From the NCBI GenBank assembly GCA_004552615.1, contig SFNZ01000074.1, positions 1 to 18,845 on the forward strand: 18,845 nt of DNA, read 5' to 3'. Below, piece after piece: positions 1 through 8,057 of this stretch. The DNA comes from Bacteroidales bacterium (GTDB lineage: Bacteria; Bacteroidota; Bacteroidia; Bacteroidales; UBA932). The notes beneath the pieces are model-generated. The model saw nothing but the letters and a program-made list of their open reading frames with translations. It did not search any database and was not told where the DNA came from. The first letter of the stretch is position 1. Every line of letters starts with the position of its first letter. The position numbers and the translations under genes are program-made.

Positions 1-2
1 AG

Positions 3-395
3 GTCACTGCAGTGTGCAGCGATTCGAGGCAGGTATGCCCGGGTGCTCTCTTCATTGCGGTGAAAGGGTTTGCCGGAGACGGGCACAAGTTTATTGCCAG
101 GGCGCTGGCCGCAGGTGCTGCAGCAGTGATGTATGAAGATGCGGAAGAGCTTGCTGCACAGCAGGTTGAGGCTGGAGAGGAACTGGCGGGAAAGGCTGTG
201 TACGTGCAGGTAGGGAATTCCAGGAGAGCTGTGGCAATGGCGGCTGACGCATTCTACGGCCACCCTTCAAGGGAATTGACATTGGTGGGAATCACCGGTA
301 CCAACGGCAAGACCACCACTGTGACATTGCTCTACAATCTTTTCCGCCGACTCGGCTACAAATGCGGATTGCTCTCCACGTCAATTCGCTCCTGA
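3..395 (+). pseudogene. murE: MurE, N-terminal fragment (UDP-MurNAc-tripeptide synthetase), 5' partial and frameshifted
   Basis: N-terminal part of the cytoplasmic ligase that adds the third amino acid to UDP-MurNAc-L-Ala-D-Glu. The frame is open from the first bases, reading into CSDSRQV and the ALFIAVKGFAGDGHKF block typical of the MurE N-terminal domain, so the true start lies before the window. The ATP-binding P-loop GITGTNGKTTT is intact near positions 289-321. After GLLST (codons ending near 380) the frame runs into SIRS and a TGA at 393-395. Intact MurE continues here into a valine-rich segment and the HTTPDP motif that contacts the uridine substrate. The rest of the protein resumes in another frame at 383, so this and the next entry are one interrupted gene. 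It is the first dcw gene in the window and overlaps its own C-terminal fragment. Family identity is certain. Whether the break is biological or an assembly error cannot be told from this sequence. Confidence 0.88.
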
Positions 396-1363
396 GGCGT
401 ATGGTGGACGAGGGTTGCGGCTACTGTTTCATGGAGGTGAGTTCCATAGGAGTGGAGCAGGACAGGGTTGCCGGGCTGAAGTTCAAGGTCGGGATTTTCT
501 CGAATCTCACGCACGACCATCTGGACTATCACAAGACGTTTGCTGAGTATCTGCGCTGCAAGAAGCTGTTTTTCGACACCCTGCCGAAGGATGCTTATGC
601 AGTCACCAATGTGGATGACCGGAACGGGATGGTAATGGTGCAGAACACGAAGGCGAAGGTCGTGACATATTCGTGCAGGGCGATTGCAGACCATACCTGC
701 CGGATTGTGGAGGAGAGTTTCGACGGGATGCAGCTCAGGATTGACGGAAGGGAGGTATGGACGAGGCTCATCGGGCAGCACAATGCCTATAATCTCCTTG
801 CAATCTACACTGCAGCAGTGCTTTGCGGCGCTTCCGAGGATGACGCCCTCCTGCAGCTGAGCCTTCTCGAATCCGCCAAGGGACGTCTGGAAACATTGCG
901 CGGACCGCGTGACATTTCCGTGATAATCGACTATGCGCATACTCCGGATGCTCTCGAGAACGTGCTGAAAACGCTCCGGGAGATCGGACCGAAGAAACAT
1001 ATCATCTGCCTGTTCGGCTGCGGCGGGGACAGGGACAGGACCAAGCGCCCTGAGATGGCCCGGGTGGCCGAGAAGTATTCCGATAGGATATTCGTCACCT
1101 CGGACAACAGCCGCACGGAGAAAACAGCGGACATCCTCGAGGACATCCGCAAGGGATTTTCCCCGAAAGGACTTGCCAGGGCCCTCTTCATCGAGGACCG
1201 CAAGGAGGCCATCAGGGCCGCCATTACCCTCGCTCCGGACGGGGCGGTGGTGCTGCTTGCAGGCAAAGGACATGAGACATACCAGATAATCGGAACAGAG
1301 CACAGGCATTTTGACGAAAGGGAGATTGCCGGTGAGGTGTTCAATACAATGAAAGAATTATGA
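383..1363 (+). pseudogene. murE: MurE, middle and C-terminal fragment, missing the HTTPDP region
   Basis: Homology resumes at NSLLRRMVDEGC (codon at 383), in a frame shifted relative to the N-terminal fragment. It contains the central ATPase region CFMEVSS followed by FSNLTHDHLDYHKTFAEY, then HNAYNLLA, the hinge VIIDYAHTPDALENVL, and the C-terminal domain with FGCGGDRDRTKRPEMA. The amino-acid pocket reads TSDNSRTE where diaminopimelate-type enzymes usually have DNPR. The arginine is kept, and AGKGHETYQ supplies the glycine and glutamate that contact diaminopimelate, so a meso-DAP specificity is likely. The MEVSS motif is followed by IG instead of the usual histidine-containing residues. The first in-frame ATG is at 401, but starting there would lack the P-loop, so this fragment alone cannot be an active ligase. 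Its TGA overlaps the mraY ATG (ATGA). Read as one gene, the expected linker has lost roughly 64 nt. Confidence 0.9.
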
Positions 1364-2649
1364 TATACCATCTCTTCCAGCTTTTGAAAGACTGCGACAT
1401 CCCTGGGCAGGGTCTCATGAACTACCTGTCATTCAGGGCAATGCTCGGCTGCGTGACTGCGATGTTGATATCCTTCTTCATCGGAAGGCGCATCATACGC
1501 TGGCTCCAGAAGAAGCAGATAGGGGAGACCATCAGGGATCTCGGCCTCGAGGGCCAGATGCAGAAGAAGGGTACTCCGACCATGGGTGGTGTCATCATCA
1601 TTCTGGCCATCGTGATTCCGGTGCTGCTTTTCTGCGACCTGGCCAACATCTATACCCAGCTGCTTCTGTTCACCACGCTCTGGTGCGGCGGTATCGGGTT
1701 CATCGACGACTATATCAAGGTGTTCCGTCACAACAAGGAGGGGATGAGCGAAAGGATGAAACTCTTCCTCCAGATTGTACTCGGGTTTGCAGTGGGCCTT
1801 ACAGTATGTTTCAGCGACCAGATAGTGGTCAGGGAAAAGGTGGCCAGTGCCAGTGCGGTTTCGGGCACTGAGGACCTGAATGTGGACAGCGAGACCTTGG
1901 TTGAGGACAGTGTCTGGGAGATGGAGAACGTGGTCAAGAGTACCAAAACGACGATTCCGTTCATCAAGGATCATGAGTTCGACTACAAGGTGTTCTCTCC
2001 TTTCAAGGGGGAATGGGGCTGGTATTTCAAGTGGGCTGTATATGTGCTGATGATTGTCCTGGTGGTTACGGCCTGCTCGAACGGCACGAATCTCACTGAC
2101 GGAATGGACGGCCTGGCTGCAGGAACCTCTGCGATGGTGGGAGTCGTGATAGGTATCCTGGCATGGCTGAGCGGCAACCTCCTGAATTCCGACTACTTGA
2201 ATATCATGTACATACCGGGGACGGGAGAGATTGCGATATTCATGTCGGTGTTCGTGGGAGCGCTCTGCGGATTCCTCTGGTACAATTCCTATCCGGCCCA
2301 GGTGTTCATGGGAGACACCGGCAGCCTGGCCATCGGAGGTATCATCGGGGTGAGCGCGATTCTGATCAGGAAGGAGCTGCTGCTTCCGGTCCTGTGCGGA
2401 ATCTTCTTCGTGGAGAGCCTGTCGGTGCTGATACAGAGGTTTTATTACAAATATACGAGGCATAAGACCGGAACTGGCCGGAGGGTGTTCAGGATGGCGC
2501 CGCTGCATCATCATTACCAGAGGACGGATATACCGGCAATCATCAAGTGGCCGTCGCATCCGGTGCCCGAGGCGAAGATTGTCACCCGCTTCTGGCTCGT
2601 GGGAATGATCCTCGCCGTCGCCACCCTCGCCTTATTGAAGATCAGATAA
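1360..2649 (+). CDS. mraY: Phospho-N-acetylmuramoyl-pentapeptide transferase (MraY)
   Basis: Polytopic membrane enzyme that moves phospho-MurNAc-pentapeptide from UDP onto undecaprenyl phosphate, making lipid I. The 429-residue product has the family landmarks in order: KKGTPTMGG (about 69-77), the aspartate pair in GFIDDYIK (D116, D117), NGTNLTDGMDGLAAG (241-255, with D247), AQVFMGDTGSLAIGG (313-327) and the histidine cluster PLHHHYQ (381-387). It is some 60-70 residues longer than the roughly 360-residue enzymes of proteobacteria. The extra length is a charged insert at about 155-222, after the DDYIK helix. Enlarged MraY proteins are usual in Bacteroidota as far as I recall, so this is a lineage trait rather than a fusion. 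The start overlaps the murE stop in an ATGA tetranucleotide, which implies translational coupling. The stop codon lies inside the first copy of a 13-bp direct repeat. Confidence 0.97.
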   Translation: MIYHLFQLLKDCDIPGQGLMNYLSFRAMLGCVTAMLISFFIGRRIIRWLQKKQIGETIRDLGLEGQMQKKGTPTMGGVIIILAIVIPVLLFCDLANIYTQLLLFTTLWCGGIGFIDDYIKVFRHNKEGMSERMKLFLQIVLGFAVGLTVCFSDQIVVREKVASASAVSGTEDLNVDSETLVEDSVWEMENVVKSTKTTIPFIKDHEFDYKVFSPFKGEWGWYFKWAVYVLMIVLVVTACSNGTNLTDGMDGLAAGTSAMVGVVIGILAWLSGNLLNSDYLNIMYIPGTGEIAIFMSVFVGALCGFLWYNSYPAQVFMGDTGSLAIGGIIGVSAILIRKELLLPVLCGIFFVESLSVLIQRFYYKYTRHKTGTGRRVFRMAPLHHHYQRTDIPAIIKWPSHPVPEAKIVTRFWLVGMILAVATLALLKIR

Positions 2650-2667
2650 TTATAAAGATCAGATAAT
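2638..2667. repeat. Imperfect tandem duplication at the mraY 3' end
   Basis: The 13-mer AAGATCAGATAAT occurs at 2638-2650 and again at 2655-2667, a period of 17 bp. A further partial unit (CAGATAAC) follows directly. The first copy contains the mraY stop codon. The repeat lies in the only sizeable gap of the dcw cluster (2650-2765), which is otherwise AT-rich. I find no convincing TAnnTTTG promoter box in the gap and no hairpin terminator. The run AATATATAT just before the murD ATG is the kind of AT-rich leader common in this phylum. Confidence 0.75.
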
Positions 2668-2765
2668 CAGATAACTAATTATGAATAGCAATACATATTT
2701 CGAAGATTAGAACGACAATCCCTCTGAAAATCAATTATTAGCGACTTATTAAATTTAATATATAT

Positions 2766-4106
2766 ATGGGTAGAATAGTAGTGTTGGGAGGCGGAGAAAG
2801 CGGAGTAGGTGCCGCAGTGCTCGCCAAGGTAAAAGGCTTTGATGTTTTCCTTTCCGACAAAGGAGATATAGCCGGGAAATACGTGAAAATGCTCGAGGAA
2901 TGGGAAATTCCATTCGAGCAGGGCAGGCATACCGAGGATTTGATCCTGAATGCCGACGAAGTCATCAAGAGCCCCGGAATCCCATCCACCGTCCCGATGG
3001 TCAGGAAGATAGAGGAGGCCGGCATCCCGGTCGTCTCCGAGATAGAGTTCGCGGGCCGCTATGACACTGCGAAGAAAATCTGCGTGACCGGCAGCAATGG
3101 CAAGACTACCACCACCTCGCTGATATATTATCTCCTCCAGGAGGCCGGGCTCAACGTAGGCCTCGGAGGCAATATCGGAATGAGTTACGCCTATCAGGTG
3201 GCTACCTGCCATTATGACTATTATGTATTGGAAATCAGTAGTTTCCAGCTTGACAACTGTTACGAGTTCAGGCCTGATATCGCGATAATCACGAACATCA
3301 CCCCGGACCATCTCGACAGGTACGGCTACGACATGGAGAACTATGTCAGGGCCAAGTTTCGCATTGTCAGGAACCTGAGGCCGGAGGACTGCTTTATATT
3401 CGACTCCGACGACGAGATCACGATAAACCATCTCGACAAGATAGTGACCGAGGCCAAAAAGCTGCCTTTCACCCAGAAAGACAAGGTGGAGCAGGGTGCA
3501 TACCTCGAGGATGACAAGATTATTGTCAAATATGAGGACGAGGAGTGTGACATTTTCCTGAAAGAACTAGCCCTCGGCGGTATCCACAATGTTTACAATT
3601 CCATGGCGGCAGCCCTCGCGGCGAAAGCCACAGGCATTGACAATGAGGTCATCCGCAATTCCCTCGGCTCTTTCCAGGCTATCGAGCACAGGCTCGAACC
3701 GGTGCTCAGCGTCGGTGGCGTATTGTATATCAATGATTCCAAGGCCACTAATGTGGACGCTGCATGGTATGCCCTCGAATGCCAGACGAAGCCTGTAGTA
3801 TGGATTGCCGGCGGAACTGACAAGGGCAATGACTACAGTGTCCTGAAGCAGCTCGTGGCTGAGAAGGTGAAGGCAATCGTCTGCCTCGGGGTGGACAACA
3901 GGAAGATCCATGAGGCGTTCGAGGAGATTGTCGGAAAGGAGAATATCTGCGACACGTCTTCTGCGGAGGAGGCTGTAAAGGCTTCTGCAGCATTCGCTTC
4001 CGACGGGGATGTCGTGCTGCTGAGTCCTTGTTGTGCAAGTTTTGACCTGTTCACCTGCTATGAGGACAGGGGAGAGAAATTCAAGGAAGCTGTAAGGAAT
4101 CTTTAA
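2766..4106 (+). CDS. murD: UDP-N-acetylmuramoyl-L-alanine--D-glutamate ligase (MurD)
   Basis: Cytoplasmic ATP-dependent ligase adding D-glutamate to UDP-MurNAc-L-Ala, second of the Mur ligase steps. The 446 residues match the family's usual length. An N-terminal Rossmann fold opens with VVLGGGESG (5-13). The P-loop GSNGKTTT is at 109-116, followed by GGNIG (134-138), EISSFQL (156-162) and TNITPDHLDRY (176-186). The central region ends with GGIHNVYN (271-278) and IEHRLE (306-311). The C-terminal domain has NDSKATN (323-329), AGGTDKG (348-354) and the motif LSPCCASFD, where most MurD proteins have alanine for the first cysteine. The ATG at 2766 is chosen because the Rossmann motif begins within five residues. 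murD is separated from mraY by 116 bp but followed by ftsW after only 13 bp, so it may begin a second transcriptional segment, although I see no clear promoter. Confidence 0.97.
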   Translation: MGRIVVLGGGESGVGAAVLAKVKGFDVFLSDKGDIAGKYVKMLEEWEIPFEQGRHTEDLILNADEVIKSPGIPSTVPMVRKIEEAGIPVVSEIEFAGRYDTAKKICVTGSNGKTTTTSLIYYLLQEAGLNVGLGGNIGMSYAYQVATCHYDYYVLEISSFQLDNCYEFRPDIAIITNITPDHLDRYGYDMENYVRAKFRIVRNLRPEDCFIFDSDDEITINHLDKIVTEAKKLPFTQKDKVEQGAYLEDDKIIVKYEDEECDIFLKELALGGIHNVYNSMAAALAAKATGIDNEVIRNSLGSFQAIEHRLEPVLSVGGVLYINDSKATNVDAAWYALECQTKPVVWIAGGTDKGNDYSVLKQLVAEKVKAIVCLGVDNRKIHEAFEEIVGKENICDTSSAEEAVKASAAFASDGDVVLLSPCCASFDLFTCYEDRGEKFKEAVRNL

Positions 4107-4108
4107 TG

Positions 4109-4114
4109 AGGAGG
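4109..4114 (+). promoter_or_regulatory. Strong Shine-Dalgarno sequence of ftsW
   Basis: AGGAGG ends five bases before the ftsW ATG at 4120. Most other genes in this window have AT-rich or unremarkable leaders, as is typical of Bacteroidota, which rely little on Shine-Dalgarno pairing. This site and the one before infC stand out. It directly follows the murD stop codon (4104-4106). Confidence 0.55.
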
Positions 4115-4119
4115 AACTG

Positions 4120-5493
4120 ATGGCCGCAACCAAGAACCGTTCGGTATGGGCGTCGATGATAGACAGCCTGGAAGGGGACAAAATCGTATGGATGATTGTC
4201 TTCTTCCTCATCATGGCTTCCGTGCTGGCCATCTCGTCGTCCACTTCGCTCCTGGCCCTCCAGTCTGATACTTCGAGGATGTCCTTCGCGATGGAGCAGG
4301 TCATCATCTCGGTGGTCGGACTGGCGCTTATCTTGTTGATTTACAAGTTTATGAACGTGGGGATACTGCGTTTCTTCTCCAAGTTCGGGTTTATTGTCTC
4401 GGCATTTCTCCTGCTGTATCTCGATTCCCATTTCCAGGGAATCCCGTTCTTCAGGCCGATGTATATCAACAGGGCATGGCGCTCCATCAGCGTGTTCGGA
4501 GTGCAGCTGCAGGTGTTCGAGTTCGTGAAGGTGATGATGGTGATGTATCTCGCGTGGGCTATGAACGAGCTCAAGCTGGGGCGTACCGAGATGGCCGGGA
4601 AACTCTCCGCATTCAAGCATCTGAAATTCCTAGGTACGGACGAGGGCAAGTTCATGTTCTACATTGCGTTGCCGATGGTCCTGGTGGTGGTCCTCGAGAT
4701 GATGGGCAGTAACTCCAGCGCCATTTTCCTGGCCTTGGTGATGGGAGCTACCCTTATAATCGGCGGGGTGAAATGGAAATATCTGCTGCATATTATCATC
4801 GCCGGTCTGGCTGCCCTGATGCTGGTCTTCGCGCTTGAGAAAATCACGGGCTGGAGTGCTCTCGAGAGGGTTACGACATTGGTTTCCCGTGTGACGGATT
4901 TCAAGGATGACCCGCTTGAAAGGTTGCGCAAGGAGACTCCGGGCACGATTGCATTCCAGGAGGTTCTGGACGATACAATGCAGCCGATGAGCGCAAAGGT
5001 GGCAATCAGCGAGGGGGGATTCTGGGGAAAAGGTCCCGGGAAGAGTACCCAGAGATACAAGGTTGCGGTGATGTACGAGGATTTCATGTTCAGTTTCATC
5101 GTCGAGGAATACGGAATCATCGGGGCGATAATCATATTGATGTTGTACGGCAGCCTGCTGGCCCGTGGCTCTCTGATTGTCCGCAGCTGTGACAATCATT
5201 TCGCGAAGACAGCCGTAGGCGGACTGGTGGTGCTGATATCGGGACAGGCAATGCTGCATATACTTGTGAATGTGGACCTTATACCGATGACGGGGCAGAA
5301 TCTGCCGATTGTCAGCCACGGCAACAGTTCTTTCCTCGCGTTCAGCATGGCCTTCGGCGTGATTCTGTCGATAAGCCGGATGGCGAAGAAAAAGATAGAC
5401 AAGGTGACAGCAGCATACCAGGAGACCCCGATTATCGTGACTGAGGATGACATAAAGGACAGGCTCGGGGATTTGGATTCAATGGAGGATTAG
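4120..5493 (+). CDS. ftsW: Lipid II polymerase of the divisome (FtsW, SEDS family)
   Basis: Polytopic membrane glycosyltransferase that polymerises lipid II at the septum together with a class B penicillin-binding protein. The 457-residue protein has about ten hydrophobic segments, starting at roughly residue 23. SEDS landmarks are RAWRSISVFGVQLQVFEFVK (a divergent version of the R-W-G-QPSE-K motif), the extracytoplasmic segment YEDFMFSFIVEEYGIIG, whose D321 is the probable catalytic aspartate, and NLPIVSHGNSS (395-404) where the family usually reads PFVSYGGSS. It carries a long loop at about 155-180 (KLGRTEMAGKLSAFKHLKF and following) and a charged cytoplasmic C-terminal tail. RodA is the alternative within the family, but the position between murD and murG in a dcw cluster identifies it as FtsW. 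murG starts three bases after its stop. Confidence 0.95.
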   Translation: MAATKNRSVWASMIDSLEGDKIVWMIVFFLIMASVLAISSSTSLLALQSDTSRMSFAMEQVIISVVGLALILLIYKFMNVGILRFFSKFGFIVSAFLLLYLDSHFQGIPFFRPMYINRAWRSISVFGVQLQVFEFVKVMMVMYLAWAMNELKLGRTEMAGKLSAFKHLKFLGTDEGKFMFYIALPMVLVVVLEMMGSNSSAIFLALVMGATLIIGGVKWKYLLHIIIAGLAALMLVFALEKITGWSALERVTTLVSRVTDFKDDPLERLRKETPGTIAFQEVLDDTMQPMSAKVAISEGGFWGKGPGKSTQRYKVAVMYEDFMFSFIVEEYGIIGAIIILMLYGSLLARGSLIVRSCDNHFAKTAVGGLVVLISGQAMLHILVNVDLIPMTGQNLPIVSHGNSSFLAFSMAFGVILSISRMAKKKIDKVTAAYQETPIIVTEDDIKDRLGDLDSMED

Positions 5494-5496
5494 ATT

Positions 5497-6657
5497 ATGG
5501 AAAAATACAGACCACTAAGAATAATTATCAGCGGAGGCGGCACGGGAGGACATATATTTCCGGCTGTCTCCATTGCCGGCAAATTGCGCATGCTGAATCC
5601 GGATAGCGAGATCCTGTTCGTCGGGGCGGAGGGAAAGATGGAGATGGAGAAAGTCCCTGCAGCGGGTTTCCGGATTGTGGGGCTGCCGGTCGTGGGGCTG
5701 CAGCGCCGTCTGACTCCGGCCAATATCATTAATGACCTCAAGGCTCCTTTCAAGGTGCTCTCGAGCATCCGGAAGGCCGGGAAACTGATAAGGGAGTTCA
5801 AGCCTGACATTGCAGTCGGGGTCGGGGGCTATGCAAGTGCTCCTCTGCTCTGGGCTGCACAGAGGCGTGGTGTTCCTACGCTGATCCAGGAACAGAACGG
5901 GTTCGCCGGGCTGACAAACAAGATTCTCGGCAGGAAGGCCGGACTGATATGTGTGGCATACGAGGGGATGGAGCGTTTCTTCCCGGCCGGGAGGATAGTG
6001 ATGACGGGCAATCCGATACGTCCGGACATAGTGCCCGCGACTCCGGAGATGCGTGCCGAGGGGCTCGGTTTCTACGGGATGGAGCCCGGCAGGAAACATA
6101 TATTGATAGTGGGCGGCAGCCTTGGAAGCGGGACCCTGAACAAGGCCATGATGCACTGGATCAGTGCCGGATGTCCGGGAGGGGAAGACGTGGAAGTGCT
6201 CTGGCAATGCGGGAAGTATTATAAGTCAGGGGTGGATGCGTTCATGGAGAATGCCGCCAAAACCTGCCCTGCAGTGGCTGGGGGAAGGATTCACTGGAGC
6301 GATTTCATCGGGAGGATGGATCTTGCCTATGCGATGGCTGACATTGTCATTTCCAGGTCAGGGGCGAGTACCGTGTCGGAACTTTGCGCGGCCCGCAAGG
6401 CGGCCATTTTCGTGCCGTCCCCGAACGTGGCGGAGGACCATCAGACCCACAATGCCATGGCGCTCGTAAGGAAGGACGCGGCCCTGCTCGTGAAGGATGC
6501 CGATGCTCCGGAAACCCTTATGCATGAGGCTGTTGCATTGGCTCATGACGGGGAGCGCATTGCCATTCTCGAGAACAATATCGCCGCGCTTGCGAAGGCT
6601 GATGCGGCAATGACCATAGCGGATTATGTCTACAAATTGGTGGACGGAAAGATTTAG
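5497..6657 (+). CDS. murG: Lipid II synthase, UDP-GlcNAc:lipid I GlcNAc transferase (MurG)
   Basis: Peripheral membrane GT28-family transferase that adds GlcNAc to lipid I on the cytoplasmic face, making lipid II. The 386 residues include the N-terminal glycine-rich loop SGGGTGGHIFPA (12-23), a GVGGYASAPLLWAA block with IQEQNGFAGLTNK (acceptor side), GGSLGSGTLNKAM opening the C-terminal domain, and the UDP-GlcNAc site SRSGASTVSELCA (286-298) with EDHQTHNA shortly after. The last motif is a variant of the common DDHQxxNA. The ATG at 5497 places the glycine-rich loop at the usual distance from the N-terminus. The gene lies three bases after ftsW and five bases before murC. Confidence 0.97.
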   Translation: MEKYRPLRIIISGGGTGGHIFPAVSIAGKLRMLNPDSEILFVGAEGKMEMEKVPAAGFRIVGLPVVGLQRRLTPANIINDLKAPFKVLSSIRKAGKLIREFKPDIAVGVGGYASAPLLWAAQRRGVPTLIQEQNGFAGLTNKILGRKAGLICVAYEGMERFFPAGRIVMTGNPIRPDIVPATPEMRAEGLGFYGMEPGRKHILIVGGSLGSGTLNKAMMHWISAGCPGGEDVEVLWQCGKYYKSGVDAFMENAAKTCPAVAGGRIHWSDFIGRMDLAYAMADIVISRSGASTVSELCAARKAAIFVPSPNVAEDHQTHNAMALVRKDAALLVKDADAPETLMHEAVALAHDGERIAILENNIAALAKADAAMTIADYVYKLVDGKI

Positions 6658-6662
6658 AAGAC

Positions 6663-8027
6663 ATGGCAGATTACAGATATGTATATTTCATAGGCATCGG
6701 CGGCATCGGAATGAGCGCCATAGCCAGGTATTTCAAGTTCAAGGGGAAGGAGGTTTCCGGTTATGACAGGACTCCTTCCGAACTGACTGCGGCCCTCGAG
6801 TCGGAGGGCATAGCCGTGCATTATGAGGACAGGCCTGACCTCGTTCCGGGCAATCCGGATGAGACTCTCGTGGTCTATACTCCGGCCGTGCCTCAGGATC
6901 TCGGGGAGATGGTATATGTCAGGGAGCATGGCTACAGGCTGCTGAAAAGGTCCAGGGTGCTCGGGGAAATCACTGAGGGCCAGAGATGTCTGGCCGTGTC
7001 GGGAACCCACGGGAAGACCACTACGAGCACATTGACTGCGCATATCCTCACGGACTGCGGGATGGGTTGTTCGGCGTTTCTCGGAGGCATTTCCAAGAAT
7101 TACGATACGAATCTTCTAATGAGCCACAGCCCGGCGGTGGTGGCGGAGGCGGACGAGTTCGACCGTTCTTTCCTGCAGCTGCATCCGGAGATTGCGGTGG
7201 TGACGGCCATGGATGCGGACCATCTCGACATTTACGGTGACGTGGAGCATGTCAGGGAGGCTTTCCGCGAGTTCGTCTCGCAGGTCAGCGGGTCGGTCAT
7301 CGTGAAGCTCGGACTGGATATCAGCCAGAAGGATACGGGCGCAAGGATATTGACATATCATTACAATGATGCCGCGGCGGATTTCCATGCCGTGAATCCG
7401 GTTCCGGACTCATTGGGTTATTTCTCGTTCGACCTTGCATGGCCGGGCGGAGTGATCCGGGACGTGAAATGCGGTGTCCCGGGATGGGTCAATGTCGAGA
7501 ACAGCGTGGCTGCAGCCGCAATCTGCCTCGAATACGGAGCTGATCCGGAGGCCGTGAAGGCTGCCATAGGAACATTCAAGGGTGTGAAGCGTCGCATGGA
7601 TATCCATCTCAATACGGAAAAGCTCTCGTACATAGACGATTACGCACATCATCCGAATGAGCTGGCCACTGCGGTGAGCTCGATGAGGGACATTTTCCCG
7701 GGAAGGAAGCTGACTGCCGTGTTCCAGCCTCATCTGTTCACCCGCACGAGGGATTTCGCGGAGGATTTCGCAAAGGCCCTGAGCACGGTGGACAAGCTGA
7801 TATTGCTCGACATTTATCCTGCGAGGGAGGAGCCGATTCCGGGGGTGACGTCGGAGATCATCTTCGACAGGGTGACGGCTCCGGAGAAGGTGCTCCTGAA
7901 GAAGGAAGAGCTTATGGAATATCTTGAAAATGAACCGATTGACGTATTGGTGACTTTCGGGGCGGGGAATATTGACAGGTTCATCGTACCGATAACCGAA
8001 ATGCTTTCCGCAAGGGTCGGACAGTGA
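6663..8027 (+). CDS. murC: UDP-N-acetylmuramate--L-alanine ligase (MurC)
   Basis: First Mur ligase, joining L-alanine to UDP-MurNAc with ATP in the cytoplasm. The 454-residue product is of family length. It shows the N-terminal dinucleotide-like fold YFIGIGGIGMSAIARY (8-23), the P-loop SGTHGKTTTS (113-122), EADEFDRSF (162-170), MDADHLDIYGD (183-193) and the C-terminal DDYAHHPNE (325-333) followed by FQPHLFTRTRDF. GTHGKTT in place of GTNGKTT separates MurC from MurD and MurE, and from Mpl by length and context. The start codon lies five bases after the murG stop. The TGA (8025-8027) is followed by a TTG that could be mistaken for the ftsQ start. Confidence 0.97.
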   Translation: MADYRYVYFIGIGGIGMSAIARYFKFKGKEVSGYDRTPSELTAALESEGIAVHYEDRPDLVPGNPDETLVVYTPAVPQDLGEMVYVREHGYRLLKRSRVLGEITEGQRCLAVSGTHGKTTTSTLTAHILTDCGMGCSAFLGGISKNYDTNLLMSHSPAVVAEADEFDRSFLQLHPEIAVVTAMDADHLDIYGDVEHVREAFREFVSQVSGSVIVKLGLDISQKDTGARILTYHYNDAAADFHAVNPVPDSLGYFSFDLAWPGGVIRDVKCGVPGWVNVENSVAAAAICLEYGADPEAVKAAIGTFKGVKRRMDIHLNTEKLSYIDDYAHHPNELATAVSSMRDIFPGRKLTAVFQPHLFTRTRDFAEDFAKALSTVDKLILLDIYPAREEPIPGVTSEIIFDRVTAPEKVLLKKEELMEYLENEPIDVLVTFGAGNIDRFIVPITEMLSARVGQ

Positions 8028-8057
8028 TTGTCGGATGAAATTTTAACAATTCCTTTG

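Noticed and set aside
340..400. Programmed ribosomal frameshift joining the two murE fragments
   Set aside because: There is no slippery heptamer, and the product would still lack about 21 residues including the HTTPDP motif.
356..1309. Long open frame on the minus strand opposite murE (317 codons), and similar long frames opposite mraY, ftsW, ftsZ and the alpha-galactosidase
   Set aside because: These are shadows of GC-rich coding DNA. Their translations show no family motifs, and the plus-strand genes are unmistakable.
2681..2710. Nine-codon leader peptide between mraY and murD
   Set aside because: A single ATG-to-TAG frame in AT-rich DNA, with no ribosome-binding site or attenuator-like hairpin to support it.
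8028..8057. TTG 8028 as the ftsQ start
   Set aside because: It abuts the murC stop and adds ten residues ahead of a normal basic membrane anchor. ATG 8058 is more natural, although TTG cannot be excluded.
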